NCBI RefSeq assembly: GCF_900110955.1
Contig: NZ_FOFR01000019.1
Span: 62,001 to 126,000 of the forward strand
Direction: 5' to 3'
Length of the DNA: 64,000 nucleotides
DNA from: Lentzea xinjiangensis
GTDB taxonomy: Bacteria > Actinomycetota > Actinomycetes > Mycobacteriales > Pseudonocardiaceae
The stretch's first letter is position 1. Every line of letters starts with the position of its first letter. Position numbers and translations under genes: made by a program. The notes beneath the pieces were generated by a model that was not told where the DNA came from, did no database searches, and saw only the letters and a program-made list of their open reading frames with translations. Shown piece after piece: positions 40,386 to 49,968 of this stretch.

Positions 40386-42373
40386 TCTTCTCCGATCCCG
40401 CCTCGGTCGCGGTCGTCGGCGCCAGCGACAACCCGGCCAAATGGGGTCACTGGCTCGCGCGCGGCGCGCTCGTCGGCCGTGATCGCCGCGCTGTGCACCT
40501 CGTGAACCGCGGCGGTGGCCCGGTGCTCTCCGAACCGACCGTCCGGTCCCTCTCCGAGCTGCCGGAACCTCCCGAGCTCGTCGTCTTGGCCGTGCCGGCG
40601 GCGCACGTGCCGGCGGTGGTCGACGAGGCGCTGGCGGTGGGCGTGCGCGGCTTCGTCGGCATCCCCTCCGGCATCGAGGACGGTGTGGTCACCCGGATCC
40701 GCGAGGCGGGGGCGCGGCTGCTCGGGCCGAACTGCCTGGGCGTGTTCGACGCGGCGACGTCGCTGCACCTCGCGTGGGGGCGGTTCCAGCCGGGCTCGCT
40801 GGGCGTCGTGTCGCAGAGCGGCCAGGTCGGGCTGGAGGTCGCGGGACTCGCGGCCTCGTCGGGCACCGGCGTCTCGCGGTTCGTCTCGGTCGGCAACCAG
40901 GCCGATGTGACGGCCGCGGAAGCGTTGCTGGAACTGGTCTCCCACGACCTCACCAAGGTCGTGGGCGTCTACCTGGAGAGCTTCGGCCCGGGGATCGTGA
41001 CGGCCATGTCGGAGCTGCGCGCGGCCGGGAAACCGGTGGTGCTGCTGACGGTCGGTTCCTCGGTGGCGGCCAGGGAGGCCGCCCGCACGCACACCGGCGC
41101 GCTGACGTCCTGTTTGGACGTGGTGGACGCCGCCTGCCGGAGAGCCGGCGCGGTCAGGGTGGCGACCCCCGCCGCCCTGGTCGACCTGGCGGCGGTGCTG
41201 ACGTCCGGAACGCCGCGCGGCCCGAGGGTCGGAGTGATCTCCGACTCCGGCGGCCAGGGCGCGATCGCGGCCGATCTCGCCGTCGCCGCCGGGCTGTCGG
41301 TACCGGCTCTGTCCGCTGTGGACGGGCTGCCGGAGGGCGCGGCGCGGCGCAACCCGATCGACCTCGCCGGCGCGGGGGAGCGGGACCTGCGGAACTACGC
41401 TCGCGCGGTCGAGGTCCTGCTGCGCGGGGGAGAGGTCGACTCCGTCGTGCTGTCCGGCTACTTCGGCTGCTACGGGCCGGACACGCCGTCGCTGGAGGTG
41501 CCCGAGGTCGCGGTGGCGCACCGGATCTGCGCCCTGGCGAGGGAAACCGGCGTTCCGGTGGTCGTGCACAGCATGCGCGAGGACTCGGCGGCCGTGCGGG
41601 CCCTACGAGCCGGCGGTGTGCCCGTGCAGCACACGGTCGAACGCGCGCTGGCCGCGCTGGGCGACGCGACCCGGCTCGGCCGGAGCTCGCCGGAGGTCGT
41701 CTCCGGCCGTGCGGCGACCACGACGCCGTTCCGGCCCGGCTACCTCGCCGCCCGGGAGCTCCTGGACTTCGTCAGGTTCCCCGCCGCGCACGCCGTGAGA
41801 TCGGCGGCGCAGGCGCGGGCCACCACCCTGACCGGCCCGTACGTCCTCAAGGCCGACCGGCTGGCGCACAAGAGCGAGCACGGCGGCGTGCGGCTCGGCG
41901 TCACCGATCCCGCGGCGGCGTTCGAGGAGATGCAGGCGAGGCTCGGCCCCGGCACCTACGTCCTGGAGGAGATGGACACCCGCGAGAACACCGTCGAGCT
42001 GATCATCGGCGCGAAACGGGACCACTCGTTCGGCCCAGTGGTGCTCGTGGGGGCCGGCGGCGTGCACGCGGAGTTGTTCAGGGACACCGCGATCGAGCTC
42101 GCGCCCGTGACTCCCGCCACAGCGCGGGACATGCTGGCCCGCCTCGTCTGCGCCCCGCTGCTCACCGGCTGGCGCGGCGCCCCTGCCACCGACGTGACCG
42201 CGTTGGCCGAGGTCATCGCCCGGATCTCCGAGACGCTCGCGGCCCGCCCCGACCTCGCCGAGATCGAGCTGAACCCCGTGCGCGTGGGCCCGGACGGCGT
42301 GCTGGCCGTGGACGCCCTGATCGTCCCTTCGGGCGACGCTTTGAACGATTCCGGTGGCCTGTACGTGGCATGA
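40382..42373 (+). CDS. ATP-grasp acyl-CoA synthetase (NDP-forming type)
   Basis: 663 residues. Order of domains: CoA-binding (SVAVVGASDNPAKWGHWLAR), succinyl-CoA ligase-like (LLGPNCLGVFD, GVVSQSGQVGLEVAG, AREAARTHTGALTS with the phospho-His candidate in HTGA), and a C-terminal ATP-grasp domain (VLKADRLAHKSEHGGVRLGV, ELIIGAKRDHSFGPVVLVGA, EIELNPV). This single-chain layout fits the NDP-forming acetyl-CoA synthetase family, including pimeloyl- and feruloyl-CoA synthetase-like members. It activates a carboxylic acid for the dehydrogenase upstream. It is coupled on both sides by 4-bp overlaps. Confidence 0.85.
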   Translation: MIFSDPASVAVVGASDNPAKWGHWLARGALVGRDRRAVHLVNRGGGPVLSEPTVRSLSELPEPPELVVLAVPAAHVPAVVDEALAVGVRGFVGIPSGIEDGVVTRIREAGARLLGPNCLGVFDAATSLHLAWGRFQPGSLGVVSQSGQVGLEVAGLAASSGTGVSRFVSVGNQADVTAAEALLELVSHDLTKVVGVYLESFGPGIVTAMSELRAAGKPVVLLTVGSSVAAREAARTHTGALTSCLDVVDAACRRAGAVRVATPAALVDLAAVLTSGTPRGPRVGVISDSGGQGAIAADLAVAAGLSVPALSAVDGLPEGAARRNPIDLAGAGERDLRNYARAVEVLLRGGEVDSVVLSGYFGCYGPDTPSLEVPEVAVAHRICALARETGVPVVVHSMREDSAAVRALRAGGVPVQHTVERALAALGDATRLGRSSPEVVSGRAATTTPFRPGYLAARELLDFVRFPAAHAVRSAAQARATTLTGPYVLKADRLAHKSEHGGVRLGVTDPAAAFEEMQARLGPGTYVLEEMDTRENTVELIIGAKRDHSFGPVVLVGAGGVHAELFRDTAIELAPVTPATARDMLARLVCAPLLTGWRGAPATDVTALAEVIARISETLAARPDLAEIELNPVRVGPDGVLAVDALIVPSGDALNDSGGLYVA

Positions 42374-43977
42374 GCATGATCCCACCTCGCATCAGCGGCG
42401 GTGACGCGCTGGTGCGCGCACTCGTCGCGCACGGCACCGAGCTGGTGTTCGGCATCCCCGGCACCCACAACCTCGGCGTCTACCGCGCTTTGGCCGAGCA
42501 AGGCGTGAAGCACGTCACCTCGCGCCACGAGCAGGGAGCCGGCTTCGCGGCCGACGGCTACGCCCGCGTGACCGGCAAACCTGGGATCTGCCTCACCACG
42601 AGCGGCCCGGCCGTGCTCAACGCGATGACGGCCGTCACGCAGTCCTATTCGGACTCCGTGCCGGTGCTGCTGATCTCCCCGGGAATGCCGCTGCACCACC
42701 CCGGCCGCGGCAACGGCACGCTGCACGAGGTGCGGCACCAGAGCGCCGCGCTGGAGGCGGCGATCGGCTACTCGATCCGCGTGCACAGCGTCGCCGAGAT
42801 CCCCCTCGCCGTCGCCCAGGCCTTCGCGCACATGACCTCGGGCCGCCCCCGGCCCGCGCACCTGGAGATCCCGCTCGACCTCATCGACACCGTCGACAGG
42901 GTCAGCGACGTGCCCCCCGTCCTGGTGGCCCACCCGCCGGCGGACGCCGTCACGGTCGCCGCGGCCGTGAGGCGCCTGAACTCGGCCGAACGCCCCGGTT
43001 TCATCGTCGGCGGCGGCGCGAAGGGAGCCGCCGAGGAGCTCACCACCCTCGCCGAACGCCTGGGCGCCCCGGTCGTCAGCACCGCCAACGGCAAGGGCAC
43101 CTTCTCCGAACGCCACCCCCTCTCCATCGGCGCCGGCCTGCACCTCAAGGCCGTGGCGGACTTCGTGGCGGAGTGCGACGTGGTCGTCGCCACCGGCACG
43201 GAGCTCGCCTCCACCGACCTGTGGCACGGCCCGCTCAAGTTCGCCGGCGACCTCATCCGCATCGACGTCGACCCGGCCCAGATGATCACCAACGCCCTCC
43301 CCGACTACCGCCTGGTCGGTGACGCCCAGGCCACCGTCGCGGCCCTGAACCAGCGCCTCGGCAACGGCAAGCCCGGCGAGGAGGCCGCCCAGCGCGCCGA
43401 ACGCTGGCAACGGCTCTTCCGCAAGCACGCCCGAGCCCAGGGCGCCGCCTGGCTCCCCCTCGTCGAGACCGTGCAGGACGTGCTGGCCCCCGGCGCGATC
43501 ATCGCCGGCGACAGCGCGATGGCCTGCTACTACGGCACTTTGTCCAACCTCCTGCTCGAACGCCCGGCAAGTTTCCTGTACCCCACGGGTTTCGGCAGCC
43601 TCGGCTACGGCCTGCCCGCGGCCATCGGTGCCAAGCTGGGCAGCCCCGACCGCCAGGTGGTCGCACTGCACGGCGACGGCGGCGTGATGTTCACCCTGCC
43701 GGAGCTGACCACCGCGGCCCAGGAACGCCTCGCCCTGCCCGTGATCGTCTGCGACAACGGCGGCTACGGCGAGATCCGCCGCGAGATGGTCGAACGCGGC
43801 GACCCCGTGCACGGCGTGAACCTGCCCGGCGTCGACTTCGCCAAGGTCGCCAAGGCGCTCAACTGCCACGGCGTGACCGTCAGCACCCAGGACAAGCTCG
43901 CCACCGCCCTGCGCAAGGCGTTCACGGCCGACCGGCCGACCGTCATCCACGTCGTGGGCGACCTGGCGGGCTCCTGA
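42370..43977 (+). CDS. ThDP-dependent 2-oxoacid decarboxylase (5-guanidino-2-oxopentanoate decarboxylase/acetolactate synthase-like)
   Basis: 535 residues from an ATG overlapping the upstream stop (a second ATG lies two codons on). The N-terminal ThDP domain has the catalytic Glu in SRHEQGAGFAADGYARVTGK and GICLTTSGPAVLNAMTAVTQ. The middle domain has GFIVGGGAKGAAEELTTLAE. The C-terminal domain has the cofactor motif GDGGVMFTLPELTTAAQERL ending in CDNGGYGE. Among ThDP enzymes it most resembles AruI-like decarboxylases of arginine catabolism, but I cannot exclude an acetolactate-synthase paralog or another 2-oxoacid decarboxylase. The operon suggests conversion of a 2-oxoacid through an acid to an acyl-CoA and then an enoyl-CoA. 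Confidence 0.8.
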   Translation: MSMIPPRISGGDALVRALVAHGTELVFGIPGTHNLGVYRALAEQGVKHVTSRHEQGAGFAADGYARVTGKPGICLTTSGPAVLNAMTAVTQSYSDSVPVLLISPGMPLHHPGRGNGTLHEVRHQSAALEAAIGYSIRVHSVAEIPLAVAQAFAHMTSGRPRPAHLEIPLDLIDTVDRVSDVPPVLVAHPPADAVTVAAAVRRLNSAERPGFIVGGGAKGAAEELTTLAERLGAPVVSTANGKGTFSERHPLSIGAGLHLKAVADFVAECDVVVATGTELASTDLWHGPLKFAGDLIRIDVDPAQMITNALPDYRLVGDAQATVAALNQRLGNGKPGEEAAQRAERWQRLFRKHARAQGAAWLPLVETVQDVLAPGAIIAGDSAMACYYGTLSNLLLERPASFLYPTGFGSLGYGLPAAIGAKLGSPDRQVVALHGDGGVMFTLPELTTAAQERLALPVIVCDNGGYGEIRREMVERGDPVHGVNLPGVDFAKVAKALNCHGVTVSTQDKLATALRKAFTADRPTVIHVVGDLAGS

Positions 43978-44027
43978 GTCCTTGTTTTGGCATGAAATGG
44001 GTCCCGCCGACGTGAGACCATGCCTCG

Positions 44028-47000
44028 ATGGCGCGCGACGACCTGGACTTCACCACCGGCGACGTCAGCGGCACGGTGTTCCAAGCCAACAACGTCCACG
44101 GCGACGTGCACCTGCATGTGGGCAAGAGCGCGAGACCGGCCTACGACCCGCCGTCGACCTGGGCTGAGGCGCGGCAGCCCGCGCCGGAGATCCAGTCGTT
44201 GCTGTGGGCGCAGATCCAGGCGGCGCACGAGACCCCGTACCGCCTGCCGGGCGCCCGCAAGCCGTCGCTGGACACCATCTACGTCCGCCAGGACCTCGGC
44301 AACGCCGTCGACGAACCCGACGAACCGGACCAAGCACGTCAGGACCCCGTCCTGGACGACGAGGGCAGGCTGATCGAGGCCCCGGTCCGGCCGGTCGTGC
44401 GCTTCACCGTCCGCCCGCCGTCGCGCACGATGGCCGAGGCACTCGACGGTGATGCGCACCTCGTCGTCACCGGAGGCCCCGGTCTCGGCAAGTCGACCCT
44501 GACGCTGCGCCTGGCCGCGGACATCGCCCGGTACTGGAGCCATCGCGACGACGACGCCCCGTTGTCCGAACCGGTCGTTCCGCTCAAGATCACCGCTCGA
44601 GCCCTCGCCGTTCGCCTCGGCGTCCCCTTCGCCCAGGCGCTGGCCGACAGCGCCAACGCGGAGTACGGCTCGTTCCTGCGCGAACCCGTCGACAAGGACC
44701 TCTTCACCGGGCGCGTGGCCGGCTGCCGGTGGCTCCTCCTCGTGGACGGTCTCGACGAGGTCGCCGACACCGACCAGCGCTTCCGCCTCGTCGGTGCCCT
44801 CGCGGCCTGGGCGCAGGACGGCACCTACCGGATCCTGCTCACCACCCGTCCCACCGAGGGCGGCGCCCTCGCCCCACTGCACCGCATCGGCGCCGTCCGC
44901 TACGAGCTGCAGCCCTTCGACGCCGCCGCGCTGGCGCGTTTCGCCGCCAACTGGTTCCCCGAGGACGACGCCCAGCGCTTCCTCCGCCAGATCCGTGAAG
45001 CGCACCTGGACGAGCTCGTCCAGGTACCGCTGCTGGCCACGATCGCCGCGATCATCCACGGCGAGTACAGCGCCGAACCGCTGCCCGGCAACCAGTACTC
45101 CCTCTACGAGACCTACCTCGCCCACATCCGCCGCGACACGCCGGACCGGTTCGACCGCGAACGGCTCCTCGAGCACCTCGCGCGTACCCGCCTCGAGACC
45201 GACACCCCGTTGCTCGCCGCCGCCCGCGACTGGGTGGCTGGCCGCGAGACACCGCAGTCCCCGGCGTGGCAGGAGGACCTGACCGCTTACCTGCTCTCGG
45301 TCGGCCCGTTCGTGCTCCGCGGCGGCGACCTCGCGTTCCTCCACCAGAGCTTCGCCGAGCACCTCGCCGCGACCTCCTGCGCCAGGGAGCTGCCGGACGA
45401 GTTCTGCCCCGACGTCTTCGCCGACCTCCTGCACGCCGCCGACGCCCGCGAGTCCGGCCGGTTCGCTCGTGCCGTGCTGCTCCACCACACGCGCCTGCAC
45501 CCCGGCGAGGCCGATCGCCTCCTGGACTGGCTGCACCGCGGCAACGCGGGCCAGCACCTTCTCGCGGCCCGCCTGCTGGCCCACCACCTGCCGGCCTCGG
45601 CGCCGAGGACGGAGGCATTCCTCGACACGGTCCGGGACTGGGCCATGACGACGCACTACAGCGCGGCCGACATCCTCGCCGAGGCTTCCCGGGCGACTCG
45701 GTTCCCCGACCTGGCGGCGTGGCTGCGCTGCCTGCTGGACTGCGCCGAAGCGCCGCGGTGGTCACGGGTCGAGGCCGCCACCGCCTTGGCGGTGCGCGTG
45801 CGTGGCCCGCACACCCCGGAGGCCCTGAGCTTCCTGCACCACGTCGTCGAGGACTCGCGGGCTCAGGTGTCCGACCGGCTCATGGCGGCAGAGGCGTTGG
45901 CCCAGTGCGGCGCCGGTGAACGTGAGGTCGCCGAGTGCGGCCTGCGTGCGGTGCTCACCGACCCGAACGCCTCGGGCGCATCCATCCGAGCCGCTGCGGT
46001 GATCTTGGCTGCGTTCGATGGCGACGCGCGCGCGTTCGCGGTCGACGCGTTGTCCGCCGCCTTGGCGGATGACGATGCCTCGCCGCTCCGCATCGTCGAA
46101 GCAGCAACGGGCCTTCTCGAGATCGACCCGGCTTCCGCCGATGTCTGTGCAGAGTTTTTCCTCTCGGTGCTCAGGAATCCGGCCAACACAGCTCTCGGGT
46201 GGTACGACGCTGCGATGGGGTTGGCCTCCATCGGTCCGGACCGCCTCGATGAGGCGGTCGTCGAGCTGATTGCACGCATCACCGAGCGTCTGAGAACTCC
46301 CGGTCGCCAGGTGGCCGCGGCGCGGGCTCTGCGGGAGCTAGGACTGCAGCACAGGCAGACGGCGGGTGAGTTGATTGCGGCGGCGGCCGGGTTCGCCGTT
46401 GGAGGGTTGAATCGCTCGCTGTTGCTCGGCCACCTGGTCACGTACGCATCCCAACGTGATACCGCGCTGGCCGGTCTGCGGAAGCTGATGGCCGAGTGCC
46501 ATCAAAATTGGAACACCATCAGGCGCGCGGCCGTAGCCCTGGGCAAGGCGGGGCCTTCGTTCCGGGACGAGACGGCCGCCGCGTTGTCGAATTCCGGTGC
46601 GCCGGTCGGCTCCCATGACAATGTCACGATTCTCGACGCGCTCGTCGATCTTGGTGAGCCGTATCGCGCACAGGCATTGCGTGAACTGCACGGCTTGCTC
46701 GCAGACCCCGACGTGCACGTTGAGGTCCGGTGCCGCGCCGCCAACACACTGATCAGGTCTGGGCCTGATCACCACCCACAGGTGATCAGGCATCTCAGGC
46801 GAATCGCGACGCCGGACGCCTACCAGGAACTGGCCCGCACATGCGCCGGCGACGAGGCACTGGCAGCGCTCCTGGACTGTGCCCTTTCGCCGGACGCTCC
46901 CGACGACGCGATGTCTCTGCTGGCCAACGCGGTTTCAGGCCAAGACGCTGTAAGGGCGGAGGAAGCGGCTGAGGCGCTCCGCGCGGCTGCGCGTGATGCG

Positions 47001-49118
47001 CGACGGCCGATGCGGATTCGGATCACCGCCGCGAATGGGCTCTCCTCACTCGGCAGTCGTTTCGATCGCGAGTCAGCCGTGGAGCTGAGCCGCATCATCC
47101 TCGGCGAGCCGATGATCAATGATTTCCGCTATGTCGCCTTGCACCACTCCGGCAGCGGAGTCGGTCCGCGTCGGGAACTGGCCAAGGCGTTGCTGGACGT
47201 CCTGGCGGACGAACGGACGTCGGCTTTGCGGGAGTGGAAAGCCGTGGCGGTCCTGGATGAGTTGGGACATGGTGGTGACCACGAGGTCATCGCGGCGTTG
47301 CAGGGACTTGTAGACTTTCCCGGCCTCGCCGGTGATGAACGTGCCGCCGCGGCAGTCCTCCTCGCATCTCGGCTGCCGCACCAGCTCAACCGCGTTGCTG
47401 ACCTGGTGGTCGCCGGGGCCGAGATCACTCCACTGGAGACGCTGAAAAGACACGTTCGAGACTTGCGATTGTTCGGCACGGACGTATCAGACAGGTTCCG
47501 CGCCAGACTGACGAGCGCTGACCGTAAGCCGATGGAAGTCATAGGCGCCGCGACTGTGCTCGGGGAATCTGGTGAACTGCGGAAGCTCGTGCAGGATGAT
47601 CTGTTGCAGTTGTCGCGGCGATGCTGGGCGTACAACTGCCTGGCACTGGTGGAGCCGGCGGCGGTCAGTGAGGCGGTTGACTACTTGCGAGTCGTCATCC
47701 ACGACGCCGACGCTCCTGCCGATGAGCGTGGAATGGCGGCCCTTAGGCTTGCTCACATCGATCGGGCAACCACTGCGACATCAGCCTCCACGCTGTGGCG
47801 TTTCGCCGAAGCCCCAAGCGCTCCGTTGGACGAGCGAGCGGCCGTTCTGATGAACCTGGACTTGCTTCTGAATCCGTCACCCCGGCGCTATGAGCAGGCG
47901 GTAACAGACATCTTGCGCAGACCGGAGGTGACCGCGAAGGCATGGCGGATGCTCATCAGCGTGCTGCCTCGGCCGGTGCGCACGGAAATGGAGCGAACAC
48001 TGCTGCAAGACCGCTCTGTTCCGATCAAGGACAGGGTGCCGTCCGCGGACCAGTGGGACGATCTGCCTTTGCGTGATGAGGTGGTGGCAGCGATCCGTGA
48101 GGTGATCGCGGCGCCGGAGGAGTGTCCGCGCGAACGAGCGGATGCCGCAGCCGCGCTCTCCAGCGTGTCATCGACCTACCAAGCCGAGGCGGTCGCTGCT
48201 CTCGAGCAGTTGCCTCGGAACAGCGCCCGATCGGGTCTCGCGGGCATGAGCAGGGCGCACTGGTGGCGTGTGCACGATGAGGCGCTGGCCGAGGTCGCGG
48301 ATGAAAGCCTGCCGTTTCGGCTGAGGTACACCGCAGCATGCCTGCTCGACGACATCGGCGCCGAACCTGGGGCTGCCGCGGTCGAAGTGCTGTGTTCGGC
48401 GCCTTCTTGGCGGCAGCGCCTCGACGGTCGGCTGACGTCCGGGAAGGTCGACGCCGTCCGGAGAACGCGGGACGACGTTGACGAACCAGCCGTGGTGCGG
48501 GTTCGGGCGGCGTGGAAGCTCAGGGCGTACGCGGTGGATGACCGAGCAGCCGGTGTCCGGGTGCTCGCGGACGTGGTCGGCGACAGGGACGCACGTCCCG
48601 CGCTTCGCCTGCGGGCGCTCAAGTACCTCGGCGATTTCGGTGTCGCGGGACGGAAGCTGGCGGCGCCAGCGGCGCGCGAGATGTTCAGCGATGTCGAGGT
48701 TCCCGTACTGGCCCGCGCCGGTGCGGCCGTGGTGCTGCATCAGGTCGAGCGGTCCGCCCGGCGCGAGGTGCTCACCTTCCTGACCGAACTCGTGCCTCAG
48801 GTAGCAGCTCTACGGCGAGTGCAGGTTCTGAGCCGTATCGGTCAGTTCGACTCGACCCGGGCCATGTTGCACCTGCAGGAAATGGGGAGGAGCGAGCCCA
48901 GTCCCGTGGTGCGGATGCGGTGTGCTCGGACCCTCGTGGAGATGCGGCGGGACCAGCGCGAGCAGGCATCGGTCATCGCCAGGGCCGTCGCCTGGGACGA
49001 GACGGCGCCGCGGCACGTCCGGCGCGGCGCTGCACGCGACCTCGCCCGGTGGAGTGAGCTGATGAGGGAGGACGCGCGGGCCTTGCTGGTCCGGTTGCGG
49101 GATTGCGGGGCTCGGTAG
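44028..49118 (+). CDS. NACHT-HEAT STAND NTPase with RHIM-like N-terminal motif (candidate NLR immune receptor)
   Basis: 1,696 residues. Residues 11-30 read GDVSGTVFQANNVHGDVHLH, matching the short RHIM-like amyloid signalling motif (core V-F-Q-A near a G-D-V-H) reported at the N-terminus of multicellular actinobacterial NLR-like proteins. The NACHT domain follows with Walker A (GGPGLGKST, 149-157), Walker B (LLLVDGLDEV, 236-245) and a sensor-like ILLTTRP. From about residue 400 the protein is a long alpha solenoid of HEAT-like repeats (VEAATALAVRVRG, AAEALAQCGAG, AVLDELGHGG, DALVDLGEPY and many more), a usual ligand-sensing scaffold. There is no membrane segment or fused effector enzyme, so output probably passes through the motif to a partner elsewhere. 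It stands alone after a metabolic operon. Confidence 0.85.
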   Translation: MARDDLDFTTGDVSGTVFQANNVHGDVHLHVGKSARPAYDPPSTWAEARQPAPEIQSLLWAQIQAAHETPYRLPGARKPSLDTIYVRQDLGNAVDEPDEPDQARQDPVLDDEGRLIEAPVRPVVRFTVRPPSRTMAEALDGDAHLVVTGGPGLGKSTLTLRLAADIARYWSHRDDDAPLSEPVVPLKITARALAVRLGVPFAQALADSANAEYGSFLREPVDKDLFTGRVAGCRWLLLVDGLDEVADTDQRFRLVGALAAWAQDGTYRILLTTRPTEGGALAPLHRIGAVRYELQPFDAAALARFAANWFPEDDAQRFLRQIREAHLDELVQVPLLATIAAIIHGEYSAEPLPGNQYSLYETYLAHIRRDTPDRFDRERLLEHLARTRLETDTPLLAAARDWVAGRETPQSPAWQEDLTAYLLSVGPFVLRGGDLAFLHQSFAEHLAATSCARELPDEFCPDVFADLLHAADARESGRFARAVLLHHTRLHPGEADRLLDWLHRGNAGQHLLAARLLAHHLPASAPRTEAFLDTVRDWAMTTHYSAADILAEASRATRFPDLAAWLRCLLDCAEAPRWSRVEAATALAVRVRGPHTPEALSFLHHVVEDSRAQVSDRLMAAEALAQCGAGEREVAECGLRAVLTDPNASGASIRAAAVILAAFDGDARAFAVDALSAALADDDASPLRIVEAATGLLEIDPASADVCAEFFLSVLRNPANTALGWYDAAMGLASIGPDRLDEAVVELIARITERLRTPGRQVAAARALRELGLQHRQTAGELIAAAAGFAVGGLNRSLLLGHLVTYASQRDTALAGLRKLMAECHQNWNTIRRAAVALGKAGPSFRDETAAALSNSGAPVGSHDNVTILDALVDLGEPYRAQALRELHGLLADPDVHVEVRCRAANTLIRSGPDHHPQVIRHLRRIATPDAYQELARTCAGDEALAALLDCALSPDAPDDAMSLLANAVSGQDAVRAEEAAEALRAAARDARRPMRIRITAANGLSSLGSRFDRESAVELSRIILGEPMINDFRYVALHHSGSGVGPRRELAKALLDVLADERTSALREWKAVAVLDELGHGGDHEVIAALQGLVDFPGLAGDERAAAAVLLASRLPHQLNRVADLVVAGAEITPLETLKRHVRDLRLFGTDVSDRFRARLTSADRKPMEVIGAATVLGESGELRKLVQDDLLQLSRRCWAYNCLALVEPAAVSEAVDYLRVVIHDADAPADERGMAALRLAHIDRATTATSASTLWRFAEAPSAPLDERAAVLMNLDLLLNPSPRRYEQAVTDILRRPEVTAKAWRMLISVLPRPVRTEMERTLLQDRSVPIKDRVPSADQWDDLPLRDEVVAAIREVIAAPEECPRERADAAAALSSVSSTYQAEAVAALEQLPRNSARSGLAGMSRAHWWRVHDEALAEVADESLPFRLRYTAACLLDDIGAEPGAAAVEVLCSAPSWRQRLDGRLTSGKVDAVRRTRDDVDEPAVVRVRAAWKLRAYAVDDRAAGVRVLADVVGDRDARPALRLRALKYLGDFGVAGRKLAAPAAREMFSDVEVPVLARAGAAVVLHQVERSARREVLTFLTELVPQVAALRRVQVLSRIGQFDSTRAMLHLQEMGRSEPSPVVRMRCARTLVEMRRDQREQASVIARAVAWDETAPRHVRRGAARDLARWSELMREDARALLVRLRDCGAR

Positions 49119-49148
49119 GTTCTCCTTCAGCGACGTGAGGAGGCCCCG

Positions 49149-49709
49149 GTGCTGGCTGTGGTGGTGCTGCTGGCCTTCCTCGTTCCGCCGCCCGGTCCCG
49201 TCACCATCGACGTCGAGAGCCTCAGCGGCTCCGGGTGCCCGGCCGGCTCGGCGACGGTGGCCATGTCGGGGGACAACCAGGCCTTCACGGTCACCTACAG
49301 CGACTTCCTGGTGCAGGGCAACGGCGGTGAGGCCAAGAAGAGCTGCACCATCGCACTCCGGATCACCCATGCCGCCGGGTACACGTTCGGCATCGCGGCC
49401 ACGGACCACCGCGGGTTCGCGCACCTGGCTGAAGGCGTGAAAGGCACCCAGCGGAGCAGCTACCGGTTCCCCGGCTTCCCCACCCGGCACAGCACGCACG
49501 TGTACCAGGGGCCGATGAGCGACAACTGGCAGGTCACCGACACGCCCGACGTGACGCAGCACGGGCCGTGCAAGGACCGGAAGCCGTTGACCGTCGAGGC
49601 CGAGCTGAAGGTGGCCGGCAAGGGGAGCGCCAGCTTCATGACGATGGACTCGACCGATTCGAGCGTGAGCACCACGTTCCGGATCGCCTGGAAGAAGTGC
49701 GCGGAATAA
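49149..49709 (+). CDS. secreted DUF4360-like protein
   Basis: 186 residues from a GTG after GAGGAGGCC. A short signal peptide (MLAVVVLLAFLVPPPGP) precedes a mature part with VTIDVESLSGSGCPAGSATV AMSGDNQAFTVTYSDFLVQ, AKKSCTIALRITHAAGYTFG and a final Cys (WKKCAE). SGSGCP, the single Asp/Asn-rich turn and paired Cys match DUF4360, a family of small secreted beta proteins of unknown role in actinomycetes. It begins 30 nt after the NACHT gene, but a shared function is unlikely. Confidence 0.8.
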   Translation: MLAVVVLLAFLVPPPGPVTIDVESLSGSGCPAGSATVAMSGDNQAFTVTYSDFLVQGNGGEAKKSCTIALRITHAAGYTFGIAATDHRGFAHLAEGVKGTQRSSYRFPGFPTRHSTHVYQGPMSDNWQVTDTPDVTQHGPCKDRKPLTVEAELKVAGKGSASFMTMDSTDSSVSTTFRIAWKKCAE

Positions 49710-49968
49710 CGGGCGCGGTCTTGGCGTTGTCTGCTACAGTCCGTTCGTGACCGGCGGTGCGCCAGGTGGCGCACGTAAGTTCCGGCTCGCTGCTGGACCT
49801 CTCGACTCCGCAGCGACGATCCCCAGCATCTGACGCTGGCGGACCCGTGCAGATGCCCTCCCCACGAAGAGCATCTGGAAGCGCTCTCCCCCGAGCACGA
49901 GCAGTTCGCTCTGCGCACCGGGGTTGACGAGGCGCGTCTTCCACAACCTTCCCGAAAGGACACACCCG
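49710..49968 (+). promoter_or_regulatory. 259-nt leader of the Rho gene with hairpins and a short Arg-rich uORF
   Basis: GTGCGCC-AGGT-GGCGCAC (49757-49774) is a perfect hairpin. A second weaker one (CCAGC / GCTGG) lies near 49821-49842. From about 49853 an ATG opens a 24-codon frame (MPSPRRASGSALPRARAVRS AHRG) that stops about 45 nt before the rho ATG. Long leaders with autogenous termination are known for rho genes, so attenuation is plausible, but neither the uORF nor the promoter is proven. Confidence 0.4.
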
